The notes beneath the pieces are model-generated. The model worked only from the letters and a program-made list of their open reading frames with translations. It made no database searches and was not told the origin of the DNA. From Symbiodinium sp. CCMP2592 (taxonomy: Eukaryota > Sar > Dinophyceae > Suessiales > Symbiodiniaceae): a stretch of DNA of 64,000 nucleotides. This document shows, one piece after another, positions 1-9,857 of the stretch (the stretch's first letter is position 1; each line of letters opens with the position of its first letter). The position numbers were made by a program, and so were the translations under genes. The stretch is from positions 300,167 to 364,166 of the forward strand of contig CAJNDT010002913.1 of NCBI GenBank assembly GCA_905221615.1. Direction: 5' to 3'.

Positions 1-928
1 ATCACGGTTGGGGCAGTATGTAGCCGACCTCCACTCCCAACCCCATGCCAACGCTGGTTTGAGGGCCCTATGCTACTTCAAACTGCTGCGCAAACTCTAA
101 CTTCTACGAGTAGGGTTTTGGAATGTTGCAGACTATAAGCACATAGCAGTCCTTTCCACTCAGCAAAAACTACGAGCAATGAGGAACAGCCAACATCTGG
201 GACGTCCTGTGGAGCTGAGCGTGCGTACTATGAAGCATACGTCTTCGGGATGGTTTGGGATTTCGGATCTTGTTTAACACCTTTTTCCGTCCACTCAAGG
301 TCTGAGCAAGCGGAAGCCCGTGGAATAGGTGCTGACTGCCCACTAGTCCACTCACTTGTCGGGGTTTGCGGCTTTGCTTACTTGGGTTCGGAGACCCGAA
401 AACATAGCCCTCAACATCAATCAACACGTGGACTTGCGGCATAGACTTGAAGGTTCTCGTTGAAACCTCTATGTTGTGTTCTCAACACAAGAAAAAGCTT
501 CATGACACGCCTTGCAACACCACTAATGAAGTCTTCTAGAACCCGCATATTCCCCTGCATACAGAAACCTCCAAAATCCTGCAATCCTGGGGTTAAGCCA
601 AAGAGCTGCTGCTTCCGTTGCTCCAGCTGCTCGCAGCGGGTTCGCAGGTCCTAAAAGGTTTCTGCAGGTTTCTAGAATCTCTCCAACGAGTCTCGAGAAG
701 GGTTCTGTTTTCCGTGAGGGGCTTAAACACCGGCCACATTTATATGTCGGGAACTGCTTTACCTGTACGACCCTCGTCCCTCAACAGGGATCTGTCAAAG
801 CAAGTACCGAAACTGATCTGCATGCTCTTTTGTGAGGGGACGTCTAAGATGCGCAACCCTGTGCTTCACTTCTGGTTTGTCGCGATCGGGCAGTGTGCTC
901 CAGTTTGGCAAGAGGGGGGGGGGGGGGG
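1..928. other. Left flank of the copia element, no gene recognised
   Basis: Only short, unconvincing open frames are present on both strands, and none carries a motif I recognise. The stretch ends in a run of 16 G (914-929) that is the insertion target of the retrotransposon. The same type of G run (15 G) resumes at 15872 on the other side, so the site before insertion was probably one poly-G tract joining 1-913 to 15887 onward. Confidence 0.6.
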
Positions 929-1111
929 GAAACACTGAATGTTACACATCCAGGTGCCTGTCTGTTTCACGTATCACTTGCATGTATCCATGCCTGTTGC
1001 TCAAGGTTCTAGTGCAGTGGACTACAGCTGTGCGCCTGTAGCAAAAGAGACACCTGAGTGCCTGTGTTCCTGTACGCCTAGCGAGGGGATACACGTCCAG
1101 GTTACATCTCA
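929..1111 (+). repeat. 5' LTR of the copia element
   Basis: This 183-bp segment is identical to 15689-15871. It ends in CA, three bases before the primer binding site. The 3' copy begins with TG (15688-15689); here the T is replaced by the last G of the poly-G run, so the first LTR base was lost or mis-called at the homopolymer junction. The LTR is short for a copia element but within the range known for the superfamily. I could not identify promoter elements in it. Confidence 0.92.
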
Positions 1112-1313
1112 ACGTGGTAGCGGAGCTCCCGGGAAACGGGAAGCTTCACACTTGTGGAGGTACCCGTTCGGTACTCTCTACACAGGTGGAGGCAACCGGA
1201 ATACCCGGTGTGCTTCACTCAGGTGAAGGTGACCGGAGTCTCTCCGGCACACTTCACTCAGGTGAAGATAACCGGAAGAGGTTTCTCCCGGGGCTCGATC
1301 CAAGAACAGCGCA
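1112..1313 (+). promoter_or_regulatory. 5' leader with four tandem hairpins
   Basis: After the primer binding site the leader carries four degenerate repeats at 34-39 nt spacing. Each contains a six-base-pair hairpin with a four-base loop: 1144-1159, 1176-1191, 1213-1228 and 1252-1267. The last two share stem CTTCAC/GTGAAG with loop TCAG; the first two keep pairing through G.U or compensating changes. Each is followed by a conserved tail ending in ACC. The leader position would fit a packaging or dimerisation signal, but that is inference. ORF1 starts 46 nt after the last hairpin. Confidence 0.75.
1115..1126 (+). promoter_or_regulatory. Primer binding site, initiator-tRNA(Met) type
   Basis: TGGTAGCGGAGC lies three bases after the 5' LTR end. 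It would pair with a tRNA 3' end reading GCUCCGCUACCA, close to initiator methionine tRNA ends; Ty1 and plant copia elements use TGGTAGCGCC and TGGTATCAGAGC. It fixes the LTR/internal boundary and supports the copia assignment. Confidence 0.8.
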
Positions 1314-4300
1314 ATGGCTAGCCACTCTGCGACTATCTTTGAGCATGAAGGAGGAGATGATGACTACCTCCTCCACGGAAATGAATCTTTCGCGACTAAT
1401 CATCGTCATCTCAATGAATTACACCGTCTTTCAGCTTTCCAGCAGGTGACCACCAAAGTACCTCCATCTTATGATGGTAGAAGCAGTTGGTTTGCCTATG
1501 AAGATGCGATCGATGACTGGTGTGACATTACTGAGCTAGACAATGATAAGCGTGGACCAGCTTTGAGAAATCGGCTAGAAGGTGAAGCAGCAATCCACAA
1601 GAGGCTTCTCGACAGAGATCGCCTGAAGGACCCGAACAACGGAGTGAAGTACTTCAAGAGTTTCCTGCGGCCGCTTTTCGTGAAGGGAGCAGCGAATGTT
1701 TTTCTCTATCGCTTCCAGCAGTTCATGAACATGCACCGTGGGAACGGAGACATGCTTCGTTGGATTACCAGGTTTCAACTCTCTGTTCAGAGAATGCAAG
1801 AAGCGTGGAACGATACCTATCTGCCGATCGAGGACCCGAACAATGCAGAGGTCAGAGCTTTCATAGCAGGACTTCCACCAGAAGAACAAGAAGGAATCAC
1901 GCCAGTTCAGGCAATGGAAAGAGCCAACGAACGGCTCAGGGAGCAGCATGCTCGGACCATTCCGATCACGGCCAATCTCGTTGCTTTGATTTTTGTCTCT
2001 CTGTCCGACTTGACTCAGGATCAGCGGCAGGTGTTGACATCATTGATGGCGCATCGGAACCGAGTTTTAGCTGACTACAATACGACCGAACTGCGTGAGG
2101 TCTACCTTGAGATCTTCTGCACGACCAAGACTACCGTCGACAATCCTCTCCTCGCTCCTTCCGGCCACGGTGGCCGCAAGACGTTCCTTGTGATCGATGA
2201 AGGATATTTGAACGATCATGAAGGCTACTGGGTCGAGGACGAGGAAGATGGCACAGAAGGTTTTCTCGAAGTGGATGAGGACGCCTTCTGGGTCTACGAC
2301 GACGAGAATTATTCATGGTTCCAGCGGCGTTTCCAAGGCCGCAAGATGAGGCGCGGATTCAAGGGCCACCGTAAAGGCAAAGGAAAAGGTGGCAAAGGAT
2401 CCAAAGGAAGGCGCTTCTTCAAAAGGAAGAAAGGCAGGTCACATCTTGCCGAAGAATCAGAAGCATGGCAAGCAGAAGGACAATGGCAAGATTACCAGTG
2501 GAGCGATCAGTCCTGGGATGACTGGTCCTGGTACGAGTCTGAGGAATCCTATGCAGCCAAAGGAAAAGGAAAGAAAGGAAAGAAGGGCAAAGGAAAGAGC
2601 AAGTTTGGCAAGGATGGAAAAGATGGAAAGTCCGGAAAGGACGGACAGAGCCAGCTTGCTGATGCTGCCCCGAGCGGCACCACAGCCGCCACAACCTTCT
2701 TCGTTGAACATCTCAACACTCCGAACTTTTCTTTCATGGCCACCGAAGAGAAGATCAATGAGATCGAGGAAGCCTTCATCTCTCAGCCTTCGATGGTGTT
2801 GGACTTGGGATGCACGAGAGCAATGGCTTCGAGAGTGGCCGCACAGGACCTCATGGAGTTCTGTGACAAGAACCAGAACTGTGGCATATGGTACACCATT
2901 GCTGAGACCACTTCTCAGTTCACCTTTGCCAATTCCGAGTCTACCAAATGCAACCAGAAGTTGGTCATTTGCATGTACGACCGGGACTTTGCAGTTCAAT
3001 CCACAGAGTTCGACATTGTGGAACAAGGGCATGTTCCCATTCTCATGTCCTTACCTCAGATGCGCAATCTTCGTTTCCAGTTCGAGCTCCATCCGGAAAA
3101 GGCCTTGCTCAGCAGCCCTGTGCTGGGAATCAAGGATGTGAGGCTGAAGGTTGCACCCAGCTCACACCTGGTACTTGATCTTCTTGAACTCAGTCAGCTG
3201 ATGTGGAATGTGCGTTTCAGCAAGCATAAGAAGTCGAGCTTCCTCACCTACTTCTCCCACTACGAGTACGGCTTCCATCAGAAGACCGAGGGATGCTGTT
3301 CTCATGAACAGGTACCCGACAATCTCGTGTTGGCGACTGATGATGAATGGGTGATCAACGAAGCCGACATGGAAATGATTCGCATCCACAAGAAGATGAG
3401 AAGAGTCAAGTACGAACCCAAGGCGGGTTATGTGCCAATTCCGTTGGAGTATCTGGACACCAAGCGCAAGACGATCATGGAGTTCTCCAAGGGAAAGAGC
3501 GTTACTCAAGAAGATGACTGGCGTTCTTCTGAGCCTTCTTCAACAAGAACTACTGACTCTTGGAAGGGCAAGACATTTTTCAAGATTCTGCCTGGTGGCA
3601 TCGAGAGTAGAACCTCGGTGCCAGCTAAGTCCAAGGATCCAACCCGTGGAAAGGTAGGATCTCCAGAGGACATGGTTAGCGCAGGTAAGCCTGAAGACAG
3701 CTCGAAGAACACAGGAGCATCCGGAAGCTTTCCGCAGGGAAAGGCACCGGCAAAGCGAAGGATTCGAGCCAAGGGAAGCTTTCCACAGGGAAAGGCACCC
3801 GAGGAACCGGCTCCTCCTCCTCTTGCTCCTGAGGATGATCCGGATCTTCAAGAGTACGAACCTTCCGAACCGGGGGATGCAGATTTGCTTCCTCCGAGTC
3901 CTCCGAAGGCCCCAGAGCCACAGTCGCTAGAACCTAGGAGGATCGCGCTGCCGTTGCCAGGCCACGAGGTCTCAAGGGCTTCTCCGCAGTATCAGCGCAT
4001 GTTGGAAAAGCTGAACAATGATGTTGAGCTTTACAAGTTGCATGTGAAGCATTACCACATGAGTCCTGCTCAGTTTCGACGCAGGACCAGCATGCTTGGT
4101 CTGCCAGGAGAGATCTATGACAAGTACGACCGCATTGTCAAAGGCTGTCGTGTTTGCAGCACCTCGGTGCCTACGCCTCCGCGAGCCAGAATCGCAGGGT
4201 TAAGAGCATCATCCTTCGGTGATCTCATTTTTGTTGATCACGAAGAAATCAAGTTCGGTACTAAAGCCTACTTGGCTTTGGTCATCATTGATGGTGCTTC

Positions 4301-7300
4301 AAATCTTCTGTGGGCTACGGCTCTCACAAGCCTGGAAGCGCCAGAGACTCTGGGAGCTTTTAGACAATGGACAGAGGAGAACAACTGCGTTCCTAAGGGA
4401 ATCGTAGGAGATCAAGCATTTTTCACGCCGCAGTTCATGTCTTACTACAAGTTCCATGGCATTACTCCGTATCCATGTGGACCACGGACTCCTTGGCCTA
4501 ATCGAGCTGAGACCGCAGTGCGTCTTTTCAAGCGCACCTGGGCAATCATGGCCAAGGCCTTAGCTGATGAGGGTTATGCAGAGAAGGTGACTGTTCGTCA
4601 AGCAGTCAAGAAGGTGGCTTGGGCAAGAAATTGCCAGCTTACCGTCTCAGGCTATTCTCCTTTGGAGATAGCTACAGGAAGACGGCCACCAGACTTGTTT
4701 GATGTCGAGAACAGTTCTCCTGAACAGCTCTCTGCTGAACCTGCCGAGGAGGATCGAACCACTCTGGAACTCCAGAGGATTGCCATGCGGGCTCATCAAG
4801 AGGCCAGACAATCACTTGACCTTCGGAAGGACCTTGCACGAAGAGTCATGCCGTCTGATGGTCCTTATTCGAAGGGTGACCGCGTGTTTGTTTGGCATAA
4901 GGATGAGTCGAAGAAGAAGTCTGAAGGAACCTGGGTCAGAGGCATAGTTGTGTCACAGGAAGGTGCCATGGTGTTGGTTGAAGTTCATCGTGCCGTTCTT
5001 CGGGTTAATCAGTCGAAGGTCAGGCGTGATGGAGATCCGTGGCATGATGTGGCCATTCCTCTGAAGAAAGATGAGGTCCCGAGACGCTCTTCTCAGGAAG
5101 AGGCACTCGACCGCATCGGCGACGATATTCTTGATCGTGCCGGTTCTGGGTTCTGCTATGAGCATGAGATCTGTTACCACACTCTCACTTCAGGCAAGAG
5201 CGATTTCGTTGAGATCACACCTCGCCTCACCGGGCTTACTGCGTGCACAGTCCATTCTGGACTTGATGCGAGTGAACCTGTGTTGTTTGGTGAATGGAAC
5301 GCCAAGTCTATCCAATCTTCGATTGAGGCCGCTTGGCGAGTGATCTTGAAGGCAGAGCCTAATCACATTTTTATTCATCCTGTCATCCCTGATGGTTGGA
5401 CCAGGAAGGCCACCAATGCCTTCTGGCACTTTTGTGCCGAAGTCTGCCGTTGGCAAGATGACAAGGGTGATGGATACTTCGTGACCATCATGTATCCTTC
5501 TCATTGTGGGTTTTGGCTTTCGCAGAGTAGTCGCTCGCTGAAGTGGAGGAGAGGACTTTCATTCCACACCTTCAAGAACCGTGGTGTACTTCCTTCAGGG
5601 GGAGATGACCACGGTAAGCGTCAGCATGGTGAGCTTTCTTTTCTCACTAATCTGCCTGATGGATCATTTGGCCGTTTGGAGTCGTTGGAAGAAGGCTATG
5701 ACTCTGCTAACGCACTTGATCCAAGGTTTGCTGTGCTGCTTTCGCAGTGTCTTGTGGGTGATGAACGATCAGATCTCCGACAATCTTACTTGTTCGAAGA
5801 TATCTTTGAGGATTTCGATGATGGAACACTGTGTGCGTTGTGTTTGCGATCAGACCGCAATTCAGAGGCTTTACCGGTTCTTCCGTCAGAAGCAGAGTAC
5901 TCATTACTCTCAAACAATGACAAAGGGAAGCTTCCGACACCTCTGAGGTTTGTTGCGCCGCAGCGGTTTGTTACATCGTCTTTGGTCCAGACTCTGTCAT
6001 ATGTTGACAGTCTCCTTCCAGGTACTGAGTTGGAAGTTCACACGACCACATCGTCTGACGCGGTCGCCTTGCGGCCGATGATTAAGAATGTGCGCGTGCT
6101 AACTCTGCCGTATCTGGAGTTTGAGTACTGTAACGTCTACAGGGGGACTCAAGGGAAAACACTCCCTTTGGTTCATCGTCATCCTGATGCTGTTGTCATT
6201 TTGTGGCAGAAGGGTGATATGAATCATGTGTTTTTCGTGACGATGGCACAGTTGCTTCCTTGCCTTAAGGATATGCAATCAACGCACTGGTCCATGATAG
6301 TGTTCTGGAACGAGTCACAGAACAACAGTTCCAGACGCGGGCCTGATGTTGGCTTGGACTTCACGGACCAGCCAGCGCCAGCCCCGGTTGCACCGCAACC
6401 GCCAGCCACAGACGACGATGTGGACTATCCAGGATATGATGATCCACACGGTGATATGCCTGTGGACGATGAGGAAATGCCACTACAGCATCCAGAGCAG
6501 GATTTAGATGATAATCCTGTTGAGTTGCATGTCGGTGGTGACCCTCCGTCACAACCTCCTGGAGGCGGTACTCATGTACCGGTACCAGGGGGAGATGATG
6601 ATTCCGACCTGGATCACGATCCGGACGGTGATGGACATCCGCCAGGAGGCGGTCCTCAGGGACCGGGACCTGGTTATGGTCCGTCACCGGAAGAGCCTCC
6701 TCTTCCGATGGAGTTTCACGAGGAGTCGCCTCCTCCTGGAGGTCCTCCCGATTCTCCTGGGGCTCCGCCTCAGTTTGCGAACCCGGATCAGGTTCTTAGT
6801 CCACCGATGCCGTGGCCGGCACCACCTTCACCTATTGTTCCTGTTCCAATTCCGCCGCATCCTCACTTTCCGGTGCCACAGAGTATGCGACCGCCATCAC
6901 CTCGCAATGTGTCACAGACACGTGCGCGAGGCGCACATCCTGACGATGTGTCAAAGGCAAAGTCACGTACTGTCGTGGGACCCCCGGTTGTGCTGTTGCC
7001 TGGGCAATCTGCGGGAAAGAAGGATCCCGATCCGTCGGGTGACTTTCCAGGTTTTCACGAGCCTGCTTCCTCTTCTTCTGATCCGGCTCCTGTTCCTGGT
7101 TTGCCGGTGACTGAGGGGGAATTTCCTATCCAGCAAACCCCACTCCCGGAACCCACCCCGGAACCGCCGGTGCCGGAAGCTGGTGAGGATACTGATTCGG
7201 ATGCAACGGTTGACTATCGTGATGAGAGTTTGCTTGCTTTGGCTGTTGGAGACGACGACGTTTTGATTCGCCTTCCGTCGGACTTCAAGGTTCCGTCCTT

Positions 7301-9695
7301 TGTTCCGTTGGATGGTGATGGTTTTGCGTCGTGGTTGACTAAACAAGATAAAATCAAGGCAGGTACCCTCACGCCGGAGATGCAGCGCAAGTATGCCGCC
7401 GAAATTCGGAAGGCTAAACTTGAGGAGTTCAAGAGTTACTTGGACAATGATGCAATTCGGCTGACGGACCGTCGCAAGCTTAAAAACGATGTCAATTTTC
7501 TTACCGGACGTTGGGTCCTTACTGTGAAGGTCGACAAGAACGGTTACTTTTCCAAGTTCAAAGCCCGATGGGTTTGTCGTGGGTTTCAGGACAAGTTTGC
7601 CTGGGATCAACAAACGGACAGCCCTACGGCTACTCGGTATGGTTTCCGTTTGGTTGCGCAGTGCGCTGCCAATCACTATTGGGATCTTTTTCATTTGGAT
7701 CTTAAGACCGCTTTCCTTCAGGGGGAACACTACAATCTGTCATCTCGCATGGTTGTGGTTCAGTTGCCTCCTGACATCGGTTTGCCTACCTGGATGGTTG
7801 GCCTTTGTCTCAGACCAGTCTATGGTCTGAACGATGCACCGAGAAGATGGTGGAATCGTTTGGACAAATTCCTCAGGTCTGTAGGCATGGAACCGACCAG
7901 AGCTGACCGATGCACTTATGTCGCATACGACGGCATAGAAGGCAAGAAGGGCAAAAGCCACCTTGCGGCAGGAAGCTCCTCTCAGGAGGAGGAACCTGAA
8001 GCAGGTAGCACCTCTCTTGAGGTGGAACCTGCCTACCTCAAGGAGGTTGCCCTTCATGCCATGACATGCTACGCATACGATGAAGGAAACCGTTCTTCCT
8101 CCGACCGTGCGGAGGAGAGATCCTATCTTTCATGTCCCGATATCGCTCAGTGCTTTAACACCGATACCAAGAAGATGGTTGACTATGCTTGGAGGCCTGT
8201 GACTGATGATAAGCTTCTCGGATTCTTGGGCAGTGTTGCTTGTAAGAAAAGAGGTTGGTTCCCTTATGAGAACGGGCATGCTCTCGTTTCTCACAGGGCC
8301 AAGGCTCTTCGTACTCCTGCACCTGTCTATCAGGTCAAGGACTACCCTTATCGAGTTTCCATGATCCTCCGTAAAGGAACATGGTGGATTGTCGAAAGGG
8401 CCCATGACCTGAGGTTGGACAAGGGCGATAAGACCTGCTTCCTTGAAGAAGAAGCTGAGGTCCTAGTCTCCTTGTTCCTTCCAGAGAAGGCTTCATACAA
8501 GGTCGAGAGCTTATCAGAGCTCTCCCCCGAGTTGGTTGATCAGCTTCTTGAACACTTTGTTGACCCTGTGCATGGAAGTCCCAGCAAAGGTCGCAGGACA
8601 GTTGGAGTGATGAGTCTTCATGTTGATGATCTCATCATAAGTGGAACCCCTGAGTTCCTCACTTGGTTCCTCAAGAAAATCAAGGAACATTTCACTGTCG
8701 GCCATGAGGATAGAAATGACCTTACGTTCACGGGACAGCGTGTTCGTTGGGTTCTTGATGCACAAGGGAAGAAGAAATACATATCGATCGATCAAAAGCT
8801 GTGCGTTTCAGAGCTCGAGGAGATCGTCATACCTAAGCATCTTAAGGATGCAGATGCGTGTGACAAGGCTTTACACACCTCTTATCGCTCTTTGCTTGGT
8901 AGCATCAACTGGCTTCAGTCAAGGACGCAATTTCAGGCATGTTACCAGTTCTCTCGTTTGGCATCAGCATCTGCTGCTCGGACCGTTGGTCACTGCAAGG
9001 AGTTGAACAAGTTGTGTCGACAGATACGCAGTGAAGAGGTTGAGTTGCGGGTGTGGCCAGTGAAGGGATCTCCGAGGATTCTCGGAATTCCTGACGCAGC
9101 TTTCCGTAACAACAGCGATAAGTCCTCACAGAGGGCGGTGACTATCTTCATCGCAGATGAGAGGGTCAAGAATCGAAGAGACAGCAGAGGCTCATTGGTC
9201 TTCTTCGAATCAACCAAGATTAAGAGAACGACCCTCAGTACCACTGTCGCTGAACTGTACGCTTTGATGAAGTGTTTTGGTACCTGTCAAATGCTTCGTG
9301 GTTTGTGGAAGGATATTAGTGGTCTGGACGCCGAGATTCACATTCGCACCGATGCTAACAATCTCGTGTCTACCGCTTCTACTACTCACTCACCCGAACA
9401 ACAGGAAACCATTCACATGATTCAAATGCTGAGAAAGGAAGCGTGTTCAGGTGCTATTGCTGATCTTTCTCACGTTCGAACCGAACATTGTCTTTCTGAC
9501 TGTCTCACGAAACGAAGCGCTAATCCTAGAAACCTCCTGAGTTCTGTTCAAACTGGGTGGTTGAAGGAAATCGATTCACATCCTCCTTTTCGTTCCATGA
9601 TTGAGCACAAAGCCTTCTTGAACGCCTGGCTCCGTAAGGAGTACGCGGTTTTGAGTGCAGTGCAACATGTCATGTTCATGCAGGAGCGTTTGTGA
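1314..9695 (+). CDS. Copia Gag-Pol polyprotein (2793 aa): Gag, protease, integrase, RT, RNase H
   Basis: This supplies the capsid and all enzymes for reverse transcription and integration. The Gag-like region covers about residues 40-330. Lys/Gly/Ser-rich basic stretches (350-373 and 414-446) stand in for a zinc knuckle as nucleic-acid binders. A retropepsin-like VLDLGC motif has Asp497. The integrase has a His/Cys region (about 905-950, CRVC) and a core with Asp975, Asp1033 and Glu1066, giving DDx32E, slightly shorter than the usual x35. An acidic, Pro-rich linker spans about 1683-1956. RT covers about 2060-2460, with Asp2129 in HLDLKTAF, a VYGLNDAP motif and HVDD (Asp2438, Asp2439) in place of YVDD. 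RNase H follows with Asp2594, Glu2647 and Asp2680. Between VYGLNDAP and HVDD lie about 200 extra residues not found in classical copia RT. The frame has no interruption. Confidence 0.95.
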   Translation: MASHSATIFEHEGGDDDYLLHGNESFATNHRHLNELHRLSAFQQVTTKVPPSYDGRSSWFAYEDAIDDWCDITELDNDKRGPALRNRLEGEAAIHKRLLDRDRLKDPNNGVKYFKSFLRPLFVKGAANVFLYRFQQFMNMHRGNGDMLRWITRFQLSVQRMQEAWNDTYLPIEDPNNAEVRAFIAGLPPEEQEGITPVQAMERANERLREQHARTIPITANLVALIFVSLSDLTQDQRQVLTSLMAHRNRVLADYNTTELREVYLEIFCTTKTTVDNPLLAPSGHGGRKTFLVIDEGYLNDHEGYWVEDEEDGTEGFLEVDEDAFWVYDDENYSWFQRRFQGRKMRRGFKGHRKGKGKGGKGSKGRRFFKRKKGRSHLAEESEAWQAEGQWQDYQWSDQSWDDWSWYESEESYAAKGKGKKGKKGKGKSKFGKDGKDGKSGKDGQSQLADAAPSGTTAATTFFVEHLNTPNFSFMATEEKINEIEEAFISQPSMVLDLGCTRAMASRVAAQDLMEFCDKNQNCGIWYTIAETTSQFTFANSESTKCNQKLVICMYDRDFAVQSTEFDIVEQGHVPILMSLPQMRNLRFQFELHPEKALLSSPVLGIKDVRLKVAPSSHLVLDLLELSQLMWNVRFSKHKKSSFLTYFSHYEYGFHQKTEGCCSHEQVPDNLVLATDDEWVINEADMEMIRIHKKMRRVKYEPKAGYVPIPLEYLDTKRKTIMEFSKGKSVTQEDDWRSSEPSSTRTTDSWKGKTFFKILPGGIESRTSVPAKSKDPTRGKVGSPEDMVSAGKPEDSSKNTGASGSFPQGKAPAKRRIRAKGSFPQGKAPEEPAPPPLAPEDDPDLQEYEPSEPGDADLLPPSPPKAPEPQSLEPRRIALPLPGHEVSRASPQYQRMLEKLNNDVELYKLHVKHYHMSPAQFRRRTSMLGLPGEIYDKYDRIVKGCRVCSTSVPTPPRARIAGLRASSFGDLIFVDHEEIKFGTKAYLALVIIDGASNLLWATALTSLEAPETLGAFRQWTEENNCVPKGIVGDQAFFTPQFMSYYKFHGITPYPCGPRTPWPNRAETAVRLFKRTWAIMAKALADEGYAEKVTVRQAVKKVAWARNCQLTVSGYSPLEIATGRRPPDLFDVENSSPEQLSAEPAEEDRTTLELQRIAMRAHQEARQSLDLRKDLARRVMPSDGPYSKGDRVFVWHKDESKKKSEGTWVRGIVVSQEGAMVLVEVHRAVLRVNQSKVRRDGDPWHDVAIPLKKDEVPRRSSQEEALDRIGDDILDRAGSGFCYEHEICYHTLTSGKSDFVEITPRLTGLTACTVHSGLDASEPVLFGEWNAKSIQSSIEAAWRVILKAEPNHIFIHPVIPDGWTRKATNAFWHFCAEVCRWQDDKGDGYFVTIMYPSHCGFWLSQSSRSLKWRRGLSFHTFKNRGVLPSGGDDHGKRQHGELSFLTNLPDGSFGRLESLEEGYDSANALDPRFAVLLSQCLVGDERSDLRQSYLFEDIFEDFDDGTLCALCLRSDRNSEALPVLPSEAEYSLLSNNDKGKLPTPLRFVAPQRFVTSSLVQTLSYVDSLLPGTELEVHTTTSSDAVALRPMIKNVRVLTLPYLEFEYCNVYRGTQGKTLPLVHRHPDAVVILWQKGDMNHVFFVTMAQLLPCLKDMQSTHWSMIVFWNESQNNSSRRGPDVGLDFTDQPAPAPVAPQPPATDDDVDYPGYDDPHGDMPVDDEEMPLQHPEQDLDDNPVELHVGGDPPSQPPGGGTHVPVPGGDDDSDLDHDPDGDGHPPGGGPQGPGPGYGPSPEEPPLPMEFHEESPPPGGPPDSPGAPPQFANPDQVLSPPMPWPAPPSPIVPVPIPPHPHFPVPQSMRPPSPRNVSQTRARGAHPDDVSKAKSRTVVGPPVVLLPGQSAGKKDPDPSGDFPGFHEPASSSSDPAPVPGLPVTEGEFPIQQTPLPEPTPEPPVPEAGEDTDSDATVDYRDESLLALAVGDDDVLIRLPSDFKVPSFVPLDGDGFASWLTKQDKIKAGTLTPEMQRKYAAEIRKAKLEEFKSYLDNDAIRLTDRRKLKNDVNFLTGRWVLTVKVDKNGYFSKFKARWVCRGFQDKFAWDQQTDSPTATRYGFRLVAQCAANHYWDLFHLDLKTAFLQGEHYNLSSRMVVVQLPPDIGLPTWMVGLCLRPVYGLNDAPRRWWNRLDKFLRSVGMEPTRADRCTYVAYDGIEGKKGKSHLAAGSSSQEEEPEAGSTSLEVEPAYLKEVALHAMTCYAYDEGNRSSSDRAEERSYLSCPDIAQCFNTDTKKMVDYAWRPVTDDKLLGFLGSVACKKRGWFPYENGHALVSHRAKALRTPAPVYQVKDYPYRVSMILRKGTWWIVERAHDLRLDKGDKTCFLEEEAEVLVSLFLPEKASYKVESLSELSPELVDQLLEHFVDPVHGSPSKGRRTVGVMSLHVDDLIISGTPEFLTWFLKKIKEHFTVGHEDRNDLTFTGQRVRWVLDAQGKKKYISIDQKLCVSELEEIVIPKHLKDADACDKALHTSYRSLLGSINWLQSRTQFQACYQFSRLASASAARTVGHCKELNKLCRQIRSEEVELRVWPVKGSPRILGIPDAAFRNNSDKSSQRAVTIFIADERVKNRRDSRGSLVFFESTKIKRTTLSTTVAELYALMKCFGTCQMLRGLWKDISGLDAEIHIRTDANNLVSTASTTHSPEQQETIHMIQMLRKEACSGAIADLSHVRTEHCLSDCLTKRSANPRNLLSSVQTGWLKEIDSHPPFRSMIEHKAFLNAWLRKEYAVLSAVQHVMFMQERL

Positions 9696-9857
9696 GTCAT
9701 GTCTGCTTCATGTGTGAGCTGTCGGAGCAATTCAATGCATGTGCTTCATGAAGAGTTGTTGGTCTCTTTTTAAATTTGTGCCTGCATTGCTCAAATCAGC
9801 TGGTTCAAAACTCAAGTGAGAAAGTAGCCCACAACTTCCTCTTCTTCTGTTACCAGC
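9696..9857 (+). promoter_or_regulatory. Inter-ORF region with a splice-acceptor-like end before ORF2
   Basis: The 162-nt gap ends in a pyrimidine tract and AG (9835-9856, cttcctcttcttctgttaccag), one base before the ORF2 ATG at 9858. That is the form of a 3' splice acceptor. In dinoflagellates mRNAs receive a spliced leader in trans at such sites, so this may create a separate ORF2 mRNA; a cis-spliced subgenomic RNA is the alternative. At 9768-9784 the 17-mer ttttaaatttgtgcctg is identical to 15669-15685, directly before the 3' LTR. Confidence 0.6.

Noticed and set aside
7718-7740. Additional hairpin of the copia family over the RT motif FLQGE
   Set aside because: The bases encode a conserved RT motif and the stem relies on G.U pairs, so it may be chance.
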